Source: Bacillota bacterium
GTDB lineage: Bacteria; Bacillota; Clostridia; Clostridiales; Clostridiaceae
Assembly (NCBI GenBank): GCA_021781745.1
Contig: JAJXWH010000044.1
Span: 1-42,926, forward strand
Length of the DNA stretch: 42,926 nucleotides
Reading direction: 5' to 3'
The translations under genes and the position numbers were made by a program. Below, piece by piece: positions 33,507-42,321 of this stretch. The notes beneath the pieces are model-generated. The model made no database searches. It saw only the letters and a list, made by a program, of their open reading frames with translations, and had not been told where the DNA came from. Position 1 is the first letter of the stretch. Every line of letters begins with the position of its first letter.

Positions 33507-33540
33507 AGAGAATGGTTACTATAATTTCGTAACCACCTCT
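33507..33540 (+). terminator. Hairpin terminator after the LutC-like gene
   Basis: Stem AGAG-TGGTTAC with GTAACCA-CTCT, followed by ATTTTATATT. It is a close relative of the hairpin at 10378-10417. Confidence 0.6.
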
Positions 33541-33562
33541 ATTTTATATTATTTAACAGTAC

Positions 33563-34489
33563 CTATAATTTATAACATCTACTTTTCTTGTCGCCAAAAG
33601 CTATAATTAGTTTTTTCTGTACTAAACCTTCAAATACTTTCCTAACGCCTGAAGCTGATAAACCTGTTACTTCTCTTGCTTTCTTATTAGTTATACTTTC
33701 ATGTTTTTTTAAGTAAAGAATTATTTTATTTTCAGCATCGCTAAGCTGTGTTATACCAGAGTCAATAATGAATCTTTCATTACTTTCTTTTATTTTATCG
33801 CCACTTATCGTTACTTTATCGCTACTGTTCTTTTTTATGATAACTTTAAAGAACAACCCTGTCTCCATAAAAATAGGTTCTTCAAGACCCGCATCGGTGC
33901 AAGATTTTATAATCCTCTTTATGCCTGTGCCCCATTCTTCTATGAATTTAATTTCCTTAAAGAATCTTGCAATCACCTTATTCTTTATTTCGGATCTCCC
34001 AATTTTAATATCTTCAATATCTAAAGTTTTAGGCAAAAGACCGGGAGAGGTTATTTCTATCCTGTCATCAAATATTGCAAATTTGATATCAGCACCAGAT
34101 ATACTATAATCTCTATGAACTACCGCATTTGCTATTATTTCTCTAATTGCAACAATAGGTATTTCATATTCATCTATTCTTTGTAATTCTGTTATCTTTC
34201 CGCTTTTATTACATTTTTTCCATTAATATTTTCTATATAAATTTCAGGTATTATAGCCGGGTAACACGAATTATAAACTATATTTGATACTTTATCTGGC
34301 AAATCTAAAACTTCATCCTCTGAAATTCCAGTTATTTCCCCCCTTATCATTAACACCAATAATTAATTTTCCACCAGCACCATTTGAAAAACTAATTATA
34401 GTTTTAGATATTTTACTGCTTTCTGGCAGGTATTCTTTAAATTCTATTTTTCTACTTTCACCTTTTCTTATATCAGATAATATGGACAA
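33563..34489 (-). pseudogene. Frameshifted AlbA_2/HATPase_c_4 (Schlafen-AlbA) ATP-binding regulator
   Basis: Reading the minus strand from a TTG at 34489 (GGTGAG upstream), the parts of a divergent AAA-4/AlbA-type protein appear in order but in different frames. The AlbA_2 part (IEFKEYLPESSKISKTIISF, SNGAGGKLIIGVND) breaks at a run of six G (34337-34342), where five would keep the frame. It continues ITGISEDEVLDLPDKVSNIV and IIPEIYIENINGKN. A second break near 34205-34225 leads to ITELQRIDEYEIPIVAIREI, IANAVVHRDYSISGADIKF, a KNKVIARFFKEIKFIEEWGT segment and a C-terminal winged helix (ENKIILYLKKHESITNKKA). Two disruptions make it a pseudogene unless they are sequencing errors. Confidence 0.8.
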
Positions 34490-34684
34490 ATAATCTCACC
34501 ACGTTTCTTACTTTAATTTAATATCTATATTATATTCTAAATTTTTACTGCTAATCAACTAATACTCCTAAAATTATTCATAATCCTGATAAGCATTTGA
34601 AATCACCATTCTAAATCGCTCCTATATATGTAATTAAAATAAGAGCTTACTTTAAATAAACTCTTGATAAAATTTATAAGTAAA

Positions 34685-36226
34685 TTAAACAACAACTTCA
34701 AATATCTTTTTACCATTGATATTAATCCACTCTTTAGAATATTTCTTATTTTTACTAAAATTAAAAACGAGCAAATAACCTTTATCAACCTTTTGTTCCT
34801 TCATATACGCTGACAGCTGCTCTATGCCTTTTAATCTATAAGCTTCGCCATTCCATATTTTAAGTTCTACTATATGTTTTTCACTGCCATAAGTAATAAC
34901 TACATCCATTCTTTTATTTTGTCTTGTTTGTGGTTCTACAAAGCTGAAACCTTTACCATTAAGAATCGGTTTTAAATATGCTAAAAATATTAGTCTGCCA
35001 TTAGTTTCATAAAAATGTTCATCTTCTTCTCTATATTCTGAATACATGAACTCCTGAAATTTTAAAAGAAGCTTTTCCATATCTAATTTGTCATTTTCTA
35101 AAACTTCGCTCTTATCAACTTGTGTAAATTTAGATGCCATCTTACGCATATCCCTTTGAGCTATAAGATAATCATAAATTAAAATTTCAAATATTTTATT
35201 ATGCATAACAAATCTACCTTCATGTTCAGCAAGGATTCCATACATTATTCCTTTTTCATAAGCAAAAGAATTGTACGAGATTTGTTTTCCTTCAACTAAA
35301 ATTTCAGAAACAACAGCTTTTATTTCTTCGAAGTTTTCTATATTTTTTATTACATCATCAAAAAGTGTATTTGGTTCATTTAATGTCATTTTTATAGCTT
35401 TAATAAGGCCTTGAAGTGTCCAATCTTTATCTAAATATTCATCTATATTCTTGCAAAGTCTGCTTACTAAATAAGGATAACCACTAGTAAAATTTCTAAT
35501 TTCCTTTGCCAAAAGCTCTACATCCATATTAATGCTTGTTTCATTTACATATTCCTCTAGCATAGTTTTAATTTCTTCTGCTGAGAAAGACATATCTATT
35601 TTAAAATCTGCTGCTATGTTCCAAGGAGAATTAAAAACCCTATCTTTCTCATCTCTTATTTGGAGTTTTATATTTTTAATATCATTTACTCCACCTAATA
35701 TTACACTTTTAAAAGTTAAATCTTTTCCTGCATTCATTAATAAATATTTATTACGAAGTACTCCTAAAAACTGCATAAAAATTCTATTACCACTGCTTTT
35801 ATCTACTTCATCTATAATTAAAATCATATCTTTATCATATTCTTCTATAAGAGCTGTAATATTTTCTGATAAATCATTAAAATTTTTAGTCTTGTCTTCA
35901 TAAAATTTCAGTTTATTATATAAATCTTTATTTGTAAATCTTGCACTTCTTGCAAATATTCTAAAAACAACTTCACAAAATTTTTCTTCTGTTTCAAAAA
36001 TATCATCACCAATACCTTCAAAACTCGCATCAATTACAATATATTTCTTATTTAATTTTTCCACAAGTTCATTGAATATGGTAGTTTTTCCAAATTGCCT
36101 TGGCCTATTTATAGTAAAATAATCTCCTCTTTCTACCATTTCAATAATTTTTTCAACCTTTAAACTTATATCAACCATATAATGTTTTTCAGGTATACAC
36201 AGACCTGTTACATTGAAATATTTCAT
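34685..36226 (-). CDS. AAA-ATPase-like protein with PD-(D/E)XK nuclease-like domain
   Basis: 513 aa. Walker A RPRQFGKT lies at residues 41-48, and Walker B is MILIIDEVDKSSG near 140. The C-terminal PD-(D/E)XK part contains RMDVVITYGSEKHIVELKIW followed by KGIEQLSAYM and YLLVFNFSKNKKY. This is a different branch from the protein at 8333-10012 (VTGLCIPEKHYMVDI opening and shorter) but has the same two-domain plan. GGAGG lies 9 nt before the ATG. A shortened copy of the MITE-like element (36290-36353) lies 64 nt upstream of the start, as the full element does upstream of 8333-10012. A relic of a close homologue lies at 3311-3436. Function of the family is unproven. Confidence 0.85.
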   Translation of the reverse strand: MKYFNVTGLCIPEKHYMVDISLKVEKIIEMVERGDYFTINRPRQFGKTTIFNELVEKLNKKYIVIDASFEGIGDDIFETEEKFCEVVFRIFARSARFTNKDLYNKLKFYEDKTKNFNDLSENITALIEEYDKDMILIIDEVDKSSGNRIFMQFLGVLRNKYLLMNAGKDLTFKSVILGGVNDIKNIKLQIRDEKDRVFNSPWNIAADFKIDMSFSAEEIKTMLEEYVNETSINMDVELLAKEIRNFTSGYPYLVSRLCKNIDEYLDKDWTLQGLIKAIKMTLNEPNTLFDDVIKNIENFEEIKAVVSEILVEGKQISYNSFAYEKGIMYGILAEHEGRFVMHNKIFEILIYDYLIAQRDMRKMASKFTQVDKSEVLENDKLDMEKLLLKFQEFMYSEYREEDEHFYETNGRLIFLAYLKPILNGKGFSFVEPQTRQNKRMDVVITYGSEKHIVELKIWNGEAYRLKGIEQLSAYMKEQKVDKGYLLVFNFSKNKKYSKEWININGKKIFEVVV

Positions 36227-36289
36227 TTATTTTACCTCCAACATTTATATATACTCATTATTATCTTCATTCGCATAAATGTAACTTAA

Positions 36290-36353
36290 GCATATGAAAG
36301 AAAATAACAACTCCAAAATGTCATAGCTATTTTTTGATTATGCCTGAAAACTA
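36290..36353. repeat. Internally deleted copy of the MITE-like element
   Basis: Starts AAGCATATGAAAGAAAATAA followed by CAACTCCAAA, matching the left end of 10106-10266 (CACATGAAAATAAATAACGAGTCCAAA), and ends TTTTTTGATTATGCCT, matching its right end TTTTTTTGATTGTGCCT. About 100 bp of the interior is missing. Confidence 0.55.
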
Positions 36354-36487
36354 ATTTATTTCTTACATTGATATTATATCCTATAAACTAATTACGTAAA
36401 ACATCTTTCAACCTTATATATTTACCAAACCCATGTAAAATTTCTTATACCACTGACTATCAGTCCATTTAGCTTACATTTTTCAAG

Positions 36488-36616
36488 TTAAAAACTAAAA
36501 GCATAAAGCACCTTATCATCTTTACCTATTTGCGTAGTCCCTTCACTAAATTCGATTATCTCTTCATTTTCATCTATAACACTAATTTCATAAATGAATT
36601 TATCACTACAATGAAG
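36488..36616 (-). pseudogene. Coding remnant in frame after the epimerase stop codon
   Basis: Directly after the TAA of the epimerase gene, the same frame stays open for 42 codons with protein-like content: LHCSDKFIYEISVIDENEE, IIEFSEGTTQIGKDDKVLYA, FSF, then TAA. There is no start codon of its own. It looks like the 3' end of a different gene joined to the epimerase, or a former C-terminal extension. The parent family is not recognised. Confidence 0.45.
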
Positions 36617-37519
36617 TTATTCAAAATTTTCTTGAATAAATTTCATATAGTCTTTTTTTACAACTTCATGAGAATTATTCCTAAACCATTCATAAGATTC
36701 CTTTAATCCTTCAAATAAATTCTTTTGTTCTCGTAATAACTCATTTTGTCTTGAAACATCTAATATGTATTCATAATCATAAAAACTAAAATAATCTCTT
36801 TGATTGTCATGGTTTGCTACATATACTTTTTCTAAAGTAGCTCCTACCACTTTATAACATAGTTCAACAAATGTATTAATATCTACTACTTCTGTATTCC
36901 CAACATTAAATATATGTTCCTTAGGGTGGTTTTCTAAAATCTTTTCTATAACTTTACATAAATCATCTACATGGAAAAATTGCAATTTCATCTTTCCATC
37001 CTTAGGAATATAAAATTTTCTGTTTTTTAAAGCACATTCAAAGACAAATGGTTCTCTATATACGTTTTGCATTGGTCCGTATAAATAAGGAGGCCTTAAA
37101 ATATATGCATTAGGAACTCGTGAAAGTAAATATTCTTCCGCTTCAATCTTATCAGTTCCATATTTGCCCCAGATAGAATTCAAGCCAATCCTTTGATTTT
37201 CAGAAAATGGCTGCTCATTTGTTTCTGGATAAACAGCAGACGAACTAATAAATATATAATCTTTAAATTCACCTAATGCATCTAATATGTTTCTAACATC
37301 CTTTTGATTATATCCGCATACATCGATTATGGCATCAAAAGAATATTTTACTAAGCAATCTTTTAAATTATTTCTATCTGCACATATTAATTTAACATTT
37401 TCTACTTGCTGCTTAGTACCTCTGTTTAAAACATAAACTTCATAATTTTTTGATTCAAAATATTTTGCTACATATTTACTAACAAATACAGTTCCACCTG
37501 CAACTAATATACGTTTCAT
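36617..37519 (-). CDS. NAD-dependent epimerase/dehydratase (extended SDR)
   Basis: 300 aa, cytosolic. The N-terminus MKRILVAGGTVFVSKYVAKY has the GGTxF nucleotide-binding motif of atypical extended SDR proteins. IFISSSAVYPE and the YGTDK catalytic YxxxK follow, then AYILRPPYLYGP, a substrate-side motif. FNVGNTEVVDINTFVELCYK is typical of the C-terminal part. It probably acts on a nucleotide sugar or similar compound; substrate cannot be read from the sequence. TAGGAGG lies 7 nt before the ATG. No sugar-biosynthesis genes are adjacent. Its stop codon is followed in frame by coding-like sequence (36488-36616). Confidence 0.82.
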   Translation of the reverse strand: MKRILVAGGTVFVSKYVAKYFESKNYEVYVLNRGTKQQVENVKLICADRNNLKDCLVKYSFDAIIDVCGYNQKDVRNILDALGEFKDYIFISSSAVYPETNEQPFSENQRIGLNSIWGKYGTDKIEAEEYLLSRVPNAYILRPPYLYGPMQNVYREPFVFECALKNRKFYIPKDGKMKLQFFHVDDLCKVIEKILENHPKEHIFNVGNTEVVDINTFVELCYKVVGATLEKVYVANHDNQRDYFSFYDYEYILDVSRQNELLREQKNLFEGLKESYEWFRNNSHEVVKKDYMKFIQENFE

Positions 37520-37601
37520 AAAAACCTCCTACAAATCTAGATAATTTTTTCTGCATATTGTATATAAAATTATATCCCTAATATTTACGACAAATTGAAA
37601 T

Positions 37602-38153
37602 TTACCATTCTGATTTAAGTATTGAATAATAGCAAGCATCACATGTTCCTTGATTATTCCAATCAGAACTTCTTAGGGTTCCTTCATATACCATTCCACA
37701 TTTTTTCATAACTTCTCCTGAATTTGGATTTTTAGGATCATGCCTTGATTCAATACGATTCACATCCACATTCTTAAATAAGAAATCTATGACTGCTTTT
37801 AATGCTTCTGAAGTGATTCCTCTATTCCACCATTTACGGCCTATGCAATACCCAATATGAACCATAGATACGTCATCGTCCATGTGAGTCACACCTATGC
37901 ACCCTATTGGTTTATCGCCTTCTTCTTTAAGCACGATTGCCCATTGATAAAAATTATTTCTATTATAAGAATCAACCCATTCATTAGTAACTGATATACT
38001 AACCTCTTGATTCTTATGTGCTGGCCACATCAGATATTTGGTAACTTCTATGTCCGAAGCCCAATTTCTGTATATTGCATCAGAATCCTTTGGCATAAAC
38101 TTTCTCAAAATCAATCTATCTGTTTCTATAATTTGTGTTCCGCAATGCTTCAT
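37602..38153 (-). CDS. GNAT acetyltransferase, RimJ/RimL type
   Basis: 183 aa. Typical RimJ/RimL-like opening IIETDRLILRKFMPKDSDAI, strands around KPIGCIGVTHMDDDVSMVHI, the acetyl-CoA region GRKWWNRGITSEALKAVIDF and the closing NSGEVMKKCGMVYEGTLR. Substrate may be an N-terminal amine of a protein or a small molecule. AAGGTAGG precedes the ATG by 7-8 nt. It lies 82 nt downstream of the epimerase gene in coordinates but upstream in transcription, and could share a transcript with it. Confidence 0.85.
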   Translation of the reverse strand: MKHCGTQIIETDRLILRKFMPKDSDAIYRNWASDIEVTKYLMWPAHKNQEVSISVTNEWVDSYNRNNFYQWAIVLKEEGDKPIGCIGVTHMDDDVSMVHIGYCIGRKWWNRGITSEALKAVIDFLFKNVDVNRIESRHDPKNPNSGEVMKKCGMVYEGTLRSSDWNNQGTCDACYYSILKSEW

Positions 38154-38290
38154 GTTTACACCTACCTTTCAAATTACTATTTATGATGCTCAACTTTGAA
38201 CTGAAATTTAATATTTCTGCCTTAGCAAGTAAAGATTAGTATTTATATCATCTATCCATTTCTTAATATTATTGACAGGCAAATATATAT

Positions 38291-39220
38291 CTAAAGTCTA
38301 CCAAAGTTTTTAATAAATTTCAATTTTTCTATTGCTTTATATGCTTTCCACCAATTTCCACTAACGGCAAATTCCTTATAGTATTTCTCTGTATTTTCAA
38401 ACCATGTCCATGTAATTCCCCACACATCGTTTTTAGGTTTTGTTTCTATTAAATATTCTAATTCTTTATGCACGATCATTTCATTTCCTTTATAGAAAAT
38501 ACTGCATGGATGTGTAATATAATTGGATGGACGTACACCATATACTTTCCATTTAGAAACATCATATTCAATTGAATTTTTCACCAATTCATTTAATCTA
38601 TTTTGCAAGGAGTCATAGTTGTATTCCTCTAATTCAAGTATTTTTATGGTATTAACAAGTACAATAAATCCACCTATACCCATATCTCCAAAACTATTGT
38701 CATTCATCATTCTTTCAATTAACATATTAGCCATTTCAGTTACATTTTGATATAACATTGAATCTTTATTTCCATGCCTTAATACAAATGTACATAATTC
38801 AGCAGTTAGCCCTATACTTTCTAATTTATTTGCTTCTTCACTGAAATTCCACCAAGGAGCATGCGGGTAATCATCATTAGTTGGAATCGTGAACCTCCAC
38901 CCATACTCTGCAAAATCTTTTTGACTATTTAGATACTTCATTATTCCCTTATATATTGGATGCTCTAAATCCGTATATTCAATATCCTTTAATATATTAA
39001 TAGCAAATAAAGTTGTATATGGTGATGAATTAGGATTCCAATTATCAGCTTCTAATGCATGTCCAAAACCTCCATCTTCATTTTGGTATGCTGATAATGC
39101 ACTTAACACATCTTCCTTTTTACCATTTTCAAAATAATATCTCCAAAGGCTTAATTCAATTTCTCTTGCATTACGATAGATCCAGTTTCTAACCTCAAGA
39201 AAAGTCTTGCTCTTTATCAT
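38291..39220 (-). CDS. Hypothetical protein with prenyltransferase/terpenoid-cyclase-like helical repeats
   Basis: 309 aa, no signal peptide. The motif SAYQNEDGGFGHALEADNW resembles the QxxxGxF/W repeats of alpha/alpha-toroid proteins (squalene-cyclase and prenyltransferase superfamily), and further helical hairpins follow (YTTLFAINILKDI, GIMKYLNSQKDF, NSFGDMGIGGFIVLVNTIKI). The DXDD-type cyclase motif is not visible, so an enzymatic role is unproven. AAAGGAG lies 10 nt before the ATG. It appears to be a single-gene unit. Confidence 0.6.
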   Translation of the reverse strand: MIKSKTFLEVRNWIYRNAREIELSLWRYYFENGKKEDVLSALSAYQNEDGGFGHALEADNWNPNSSPYTTLFAINILKDIEYTDLEHPIYKGIMKYLNSQKDFAEYGWRFTIPTNDDYPHAPWWNFSEEANKLESIGLTAELCTFVLRHGNKDSMLYQNVTEMANMLIERMMNDNSFGDMGIGGFIVLVNTIKILELEEYNYDSLQNRLNELVKNSIEYDVSKWKVYGVRPSNYITHPCSIFYKGNEMIVHKELEYLIETKPKNDVWGITWTWFENTEKYYKEFAVSGNWWKAYKAIEKLKFIKNFGRL

Positions 39221-39395
39221 CTTTGCTAACTCCTTTCTGTTTACCTGTACCTTCTATTGACTATTCATAATTTTTAATCTCTACTCTCTTTACCATCATA
39301 TGGTAGATATAACATATTATCTTAAAGAATCTTCTTAAAAATTCATTTAAGTTTATATTTACTACATTTTAAAAAGGGATTAAATAAGTACTTAT

Positions 39396-39899
39396 CTATA
39401 ATTTCTTTTCCATAAGATAAAATTTACCTTTTCGCCAATACGCTTCTCCTACTTTAATATAACCTTGTTTATAATACATTTTTAAAGCAAATGGATTAAG
39501 CGAAAAAGCATCGAGTCTGATTGTTTCTACTCCTTCGCTTTTTACTTTCATTTCAATATGATTTAAAGTTAATTCTCCTATACCTTGATTTTGAAATTTA
39601 GGATTTACACACATTCTATGAATTACACTGTATGTTGCGTCTGGGTATCTCCAATTTCCACCAATATATTGTTCATCACAATCACTACTTAAAACGTATA
39701 CGCAAGCAATCTCATTATCAATCTTACCAATATAAAGCTGTTTCTTTTTAATGTCATCTTGAAGAATGTATTTATCTGGATATAATTCATCCCACTGTAA
39801 AATATTATGTTTATTCATTTCTTCAATTGCAGCAGAAAATACATTAAATATTTCTTCTAAATTTTTTTCTTCTGCAACACTAAATTCAACTTTTTTCAA
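39396..39899 (-). CDS. GNAT acetyltransferase
   Basis: 167 aa with a TTG start at 39899, chosen because GAGGGGG lies 8 nt upstream and the protein begins naturally there (KKVEFSVAEEKNLEEIFNVF). Acetyl-CoA binding motif is PKFQNQGIGELTLNHIEMKV (QxxGxG), followed by TIRLDAFSLNPFALKMYYKQ and GYIKVGEAYWRKGKFYLMEK. Substrate unknown. Confidence 0.85.
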   Translation of the reverse strand: MKKVEFSVAEEKNLEEIFNVFSAAIEEMNKHNILQWDELYPDKYILQDDIKKKQLYIGKIDNEIACVYVLSSDCDEQYIGGNWRYPDATYSVIHRMCVNPKFQNQGIGELTLNHIEMKVKSEGVETIRLDAFSLNPFALKMYYKQGYIKVGEAYWRKGKFYLMEKKL

Positions 39900-40077
39900 T
39901 TGTTTTTCCCCCTCTGTTTATTATTCTTTTACTAGTACTTCAAATGAAGATTATGCTATAAATCGATTGTAGATTATTTTTCGCCTTTTTAAGGTTTAAG
40001 AGATAAATTAATCCAACCTAAATGATTCTATCCCCCCAAATATAAAAATAGAAAAAGGCTAAAACGGAGCATTTAAA

Positions 40078-40205
40078 TTAAATCCCTACCATTAAAAGAG
40101 TATTATCATATTTTCTTTTAGCTACTTCATCTGTTTCAGCTCTTTTAGTAGCATCCCAAAAAACTCTTGTAAGTCTTCCAGAAGCTAGAGGCTTATATGG
40201 TGTAA
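40078..40205 (-). pseudogene. Aldo/keto reductase fragment
   Basis: Just after the flavin reductase stop, a different frame reads VITPYKPLASGRLTRVFWDA then TKRAETDEVAKRKYDNTLL and a stop. PYxPLASGRLTR and TKRxETDEVAKxKYD are characteristic of the region near residue 200-240 of YakC-type aldo/keto reductases. Neither the catalytic N-terminus nor the C-terminus is present, so it is an internal gene fragment. Confidence 0.7.
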
Positions 40206-40724
40206 TCACTTTATTTGGGGCAACACATAAGAAGAATACTGCGCAACTATTTCACCAAAATATAAAGTATGTTCAACTTCCTCATCTTTGTAATGTGTTT
40301 CTTTATCAATCTTGCTACTATCTACGGTTTGTTTAAATACTACTTTACACTCATAATATCTATTGCATCCTTCAACTATTGGACTAGATACTATCTTTGA
40401 AGGAATAAACTTGATATTTGCAGCTTCTTCTTTGTTTATATTTCTTCCTGAATTATGTCCACAAATATCCAATGCAGCTGCTTTATTTTTATTATATGGA
40501 ATGCTAACTGTAAAAGTATTTTCAATATCTATAAATTCTTTAGTATATCGAATATCACTAATTAATATAACAAAAATAGGTTTTCTCCACATGTAGCCAA
40601 TACTTCCCCAACTAATAGTCATCGTATTAGCTTTGCTTTGATTTCCAGATGTTAAAAAAGCTCCCGTATTCTCAAGATTATCTATAGCCTTTTCTAATTC
40701 AAATGTATAATTATTCTCCATCAT
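40206..40724 (-). CDS. Flavin reductase-like FMN-binding protein
   Basis: 172 aa. Split-barrel flavin reductase family: AFLTSGNQSKANTMTISWGS, IGYMWRKPIFVILISDIRYT, IENTFTVSIPYNKNKAAALD, ICGHNSGRNINKEEAANIKF and the closing LYFGEIVAQYS. Such proteins bind FMN and act in NAD(P)H-dependent reduction or electron transfer. AAGGAG lies 8 nt before an ATG pair; the first is taken. The last seven codons run up to a junction with an aldo/keto reductase fragment, so the extreme C-terminus may be altered. Confidence 0.82.
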   Translation of the reverse strand: MMENNYTFELEKAIDNLENTGAFLTSGNQSKANTMTISWGSIGYMWRKPIFVILISDIRYTKEFIDIENTFTVSIPYNKNKAAALDICGHNSGRNINKEEAANIKFIPSKIVSSPIVEGCNRYYECKVVFKQTVDSSKIDKETHYKDEEVEHTLYFGEIVAQYSSYVLPQIK

Positions 40725-40747
40725 TGTACAAACTCCTTATTTTTATT

Positions 40748-41383
40748 TCAAAGAATATTCCCTATAATTCTAGTTATATCCGAAATATTATTTATTGAAT
40801 ATTTAACATTATCTAATTTCCCAAATCCATATTCAGCATAGATAAATGGGATACCCGCATAATTAGCTCCTTCTAAATCACCACTTGTATCTCCAACATA
40901 TACAGATTCATTTAGTTTATTTCTTTCAATAATAATTTTTATATTTTCTCCTTTACATTTTCCTGTTCTTCCCGACATCTCAATATCCTCAAAATAACTC
41001 CATAATTTATGATAATCAAGAAAAGCTTGTACATATCCATCCTGACAATTGCTTACAACATAAAGAGAATAATTTTGAGTTAATAACTTTAATGTATCTT
41101 CCAAGTGAGGATATAAAATTCCGCCATGTTTACATAAATATACTTGCTCTTCACTGCAGCATTCCTTAAGTATTTTTACACTCTTTTCTAAATCCATTTC
41201 AGGAAACATAATTTTTGCTATAACATCAATTGTTTTTCCCATAAAACCTTTCATATCATCTATTGTTATCTGTTTATCAAGTTCACTATGACGGTTTAAA
41301 ACAATATTCCATGCTGGTACTACCTGCATGGAAGCATCCCATAAGGTACCATCTAAATCGAAAATAATTCCTTTTTTATTCAT
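40748..41383 (-). CDS. HAD-family phosphatase (phosphoglycolate phosphatase-like)
   Basis: 211 aa, cytosolic. Motif I FDLDGTLWD at residues 8-16 has both catalytic aspartates; motif II is VVSNCQDG; lysine is in RTGKCKGENI; motif IV is VGDTSGDLEGANYAG. The helical cap between motifs I and II (DDMKGFMGKTIDVIAKIMFP) is of the beta-phosphoglucomutase/Gph type. It dephosphorylates a small phosphorylated metabolite that cannot be named. AAGGG lies about 12 nt before the ATG. It is 23 nt upstream of the flavin reductase gene in the same direction, so they may be cotranscribed. Confidence 0.88.
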   Translation of the reverse strand: MNKKGIIFDLDGTLWDASMQVVPAWNIVLNRHSELDKQITIDDMKGFMGKTIDVIAKIMFPEMDLEKSVKILKECCSEEQVYLCKHGGILYPHLEDTLKLLTQNYSLYVVSNCQDGYVQAFLDYHKLWSYFEDIEMSGRTGKCKGENIKIIIERNKLNESVYVGDTSGDLEGANYAGIPFIYAEYGFGKLDNVKYSINNISDITRIIGNIL

Positions 41384-41570
41384 TGCTTACAACAACCCTT
41401 CTAAATCTATTTATTACATAATCTATACTATAAATTAGAATTAGCAATTAAAATTGTTACTTTTTACCACTACACATAATCTTATTTATATATTATAACT
41501 GTATTTACATTCTTTTCATATACATATAAATACAATTTCCTTTTTAACTGATTAAAAAAGAAAAAATAAT

Positions 41571-41594
41571 ACTGATGAGAATTGTCCCATCAGT
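41571..41594 (-). terminator. Hairpin terminator after the small membrane protein gene
   Basis: Arms ACTGATG and CATCAGT around a 10-nt loop; on the minus strand followed by ATTATTTTTTC. Located 27 nt after the stop codon at 41621. Confidence 0.75.
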
Positions 41595-41620
41595 AACTAT
41601 ATACAAAATCTTTTGTAATT

Positions 41621-41935
41621 CTATTTGCAGAAACGGAATGCTATTACACTTAATACGGTGTAGATTATTATAGCTGGAATTATACTGTTCATGTTATACC
41701 ATAGCGAAATAGGTATTCCAACAGCTATTGATGATAATAAAAGTCCCAATATCATGCTGCTCTTTGAATTTGAACAAATAGAACAAATAGCTCCTTGGAA
41801 AATAAAAATCATCGGGAATATCCCATATATCCCGAGTATAATCAATAAACTATATTTTCCTCGTACAAAATGATCATAATATATAAATGAAAAGATTAAT
41901 AAACTTGGTAGTATTATTGATATTATTTTCTTCAT
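41621..41935 (-). CDS. Small membrane protein, four predicted helices
   Basis: 104 aa from the ATG at 41935, which has AAAGGAG 8 nt upstream; the longer frame from 41989 lacks a site. Hydrophobic segments: IISIILPSLLIFSFIYY, LLIILGIYGIFPMIFIF, SSMILGLLLSSIAVGIPISL and IIPAIIIYTVLSVIAFRF. Two cysteines (ICSICSN) lie between helices 2 and 3. No family recognised. Single-gene unit with terminator. Confidence 0.65.
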   Translation of the reverse strand: MKKIISIILPSLLIFSFIYYDHFVRGKYSLLIILGIYGIFPMIFIFQGAICSICSNSKSSMILGLLLSSIAVGIPISLWYNMNSIIPAIIIYTVLSVIAFRFCK

Positions 41936-42003
41936 GACGTTACTCCTTTGATTAAAAATATTTCGTTTAAATATACAGTAATAAAGCAATCCTAAATTTA
42001 ATT

Positions 42004-42296
42004 CTAGGCCTTTTGAAAATAAGCATTAACTAAACCATATATTGTATTCTTCGGCTCAATTACACAAATTCAAATTTGTCGTTCCATTAGAAAATGCATC
42101 ATCTGTATAATCATCATTAATTTTAAAAAATTTAGCATTATTCCTCGTCAGTTGCAGAAAAATCATAATAAGTTGTATTGCTTCTTTTTTTAATAAGTAT
42201 CCTATACAAGAGGTTTTTTATATACTGAGCTTCCACAGCAATAAATTCTTGTATATAGGAAAGCGTAACATATTTATTCAAGGATATCTTGTCCAT
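42004..42296 (-). pseudogene. Degenerate gene of unknown family
   Basis: The gap upstream of the small membrane gene holds minus-strand coding-like sequence in three successive frames. From an ATG at 42296: MDKISLNKYVTLSYIQEFIA, VEAQYIKNLLYRILIKKRSN, TTYYDFSATDEE, stop. Then NAKFFKINDDYTDDAFSNG in another frame, and EPKNTIYGLVNAYFQKA to a stop at 42004 in a third. Each piece looks like real protein and together they would make about 95 residues. There is no ribosome binding site at the ATG. Family not recognised. Confidence 0.5.
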
Positions 42297-42321
42297 GATT
42301 CTTTATTATTACAAATTGACG

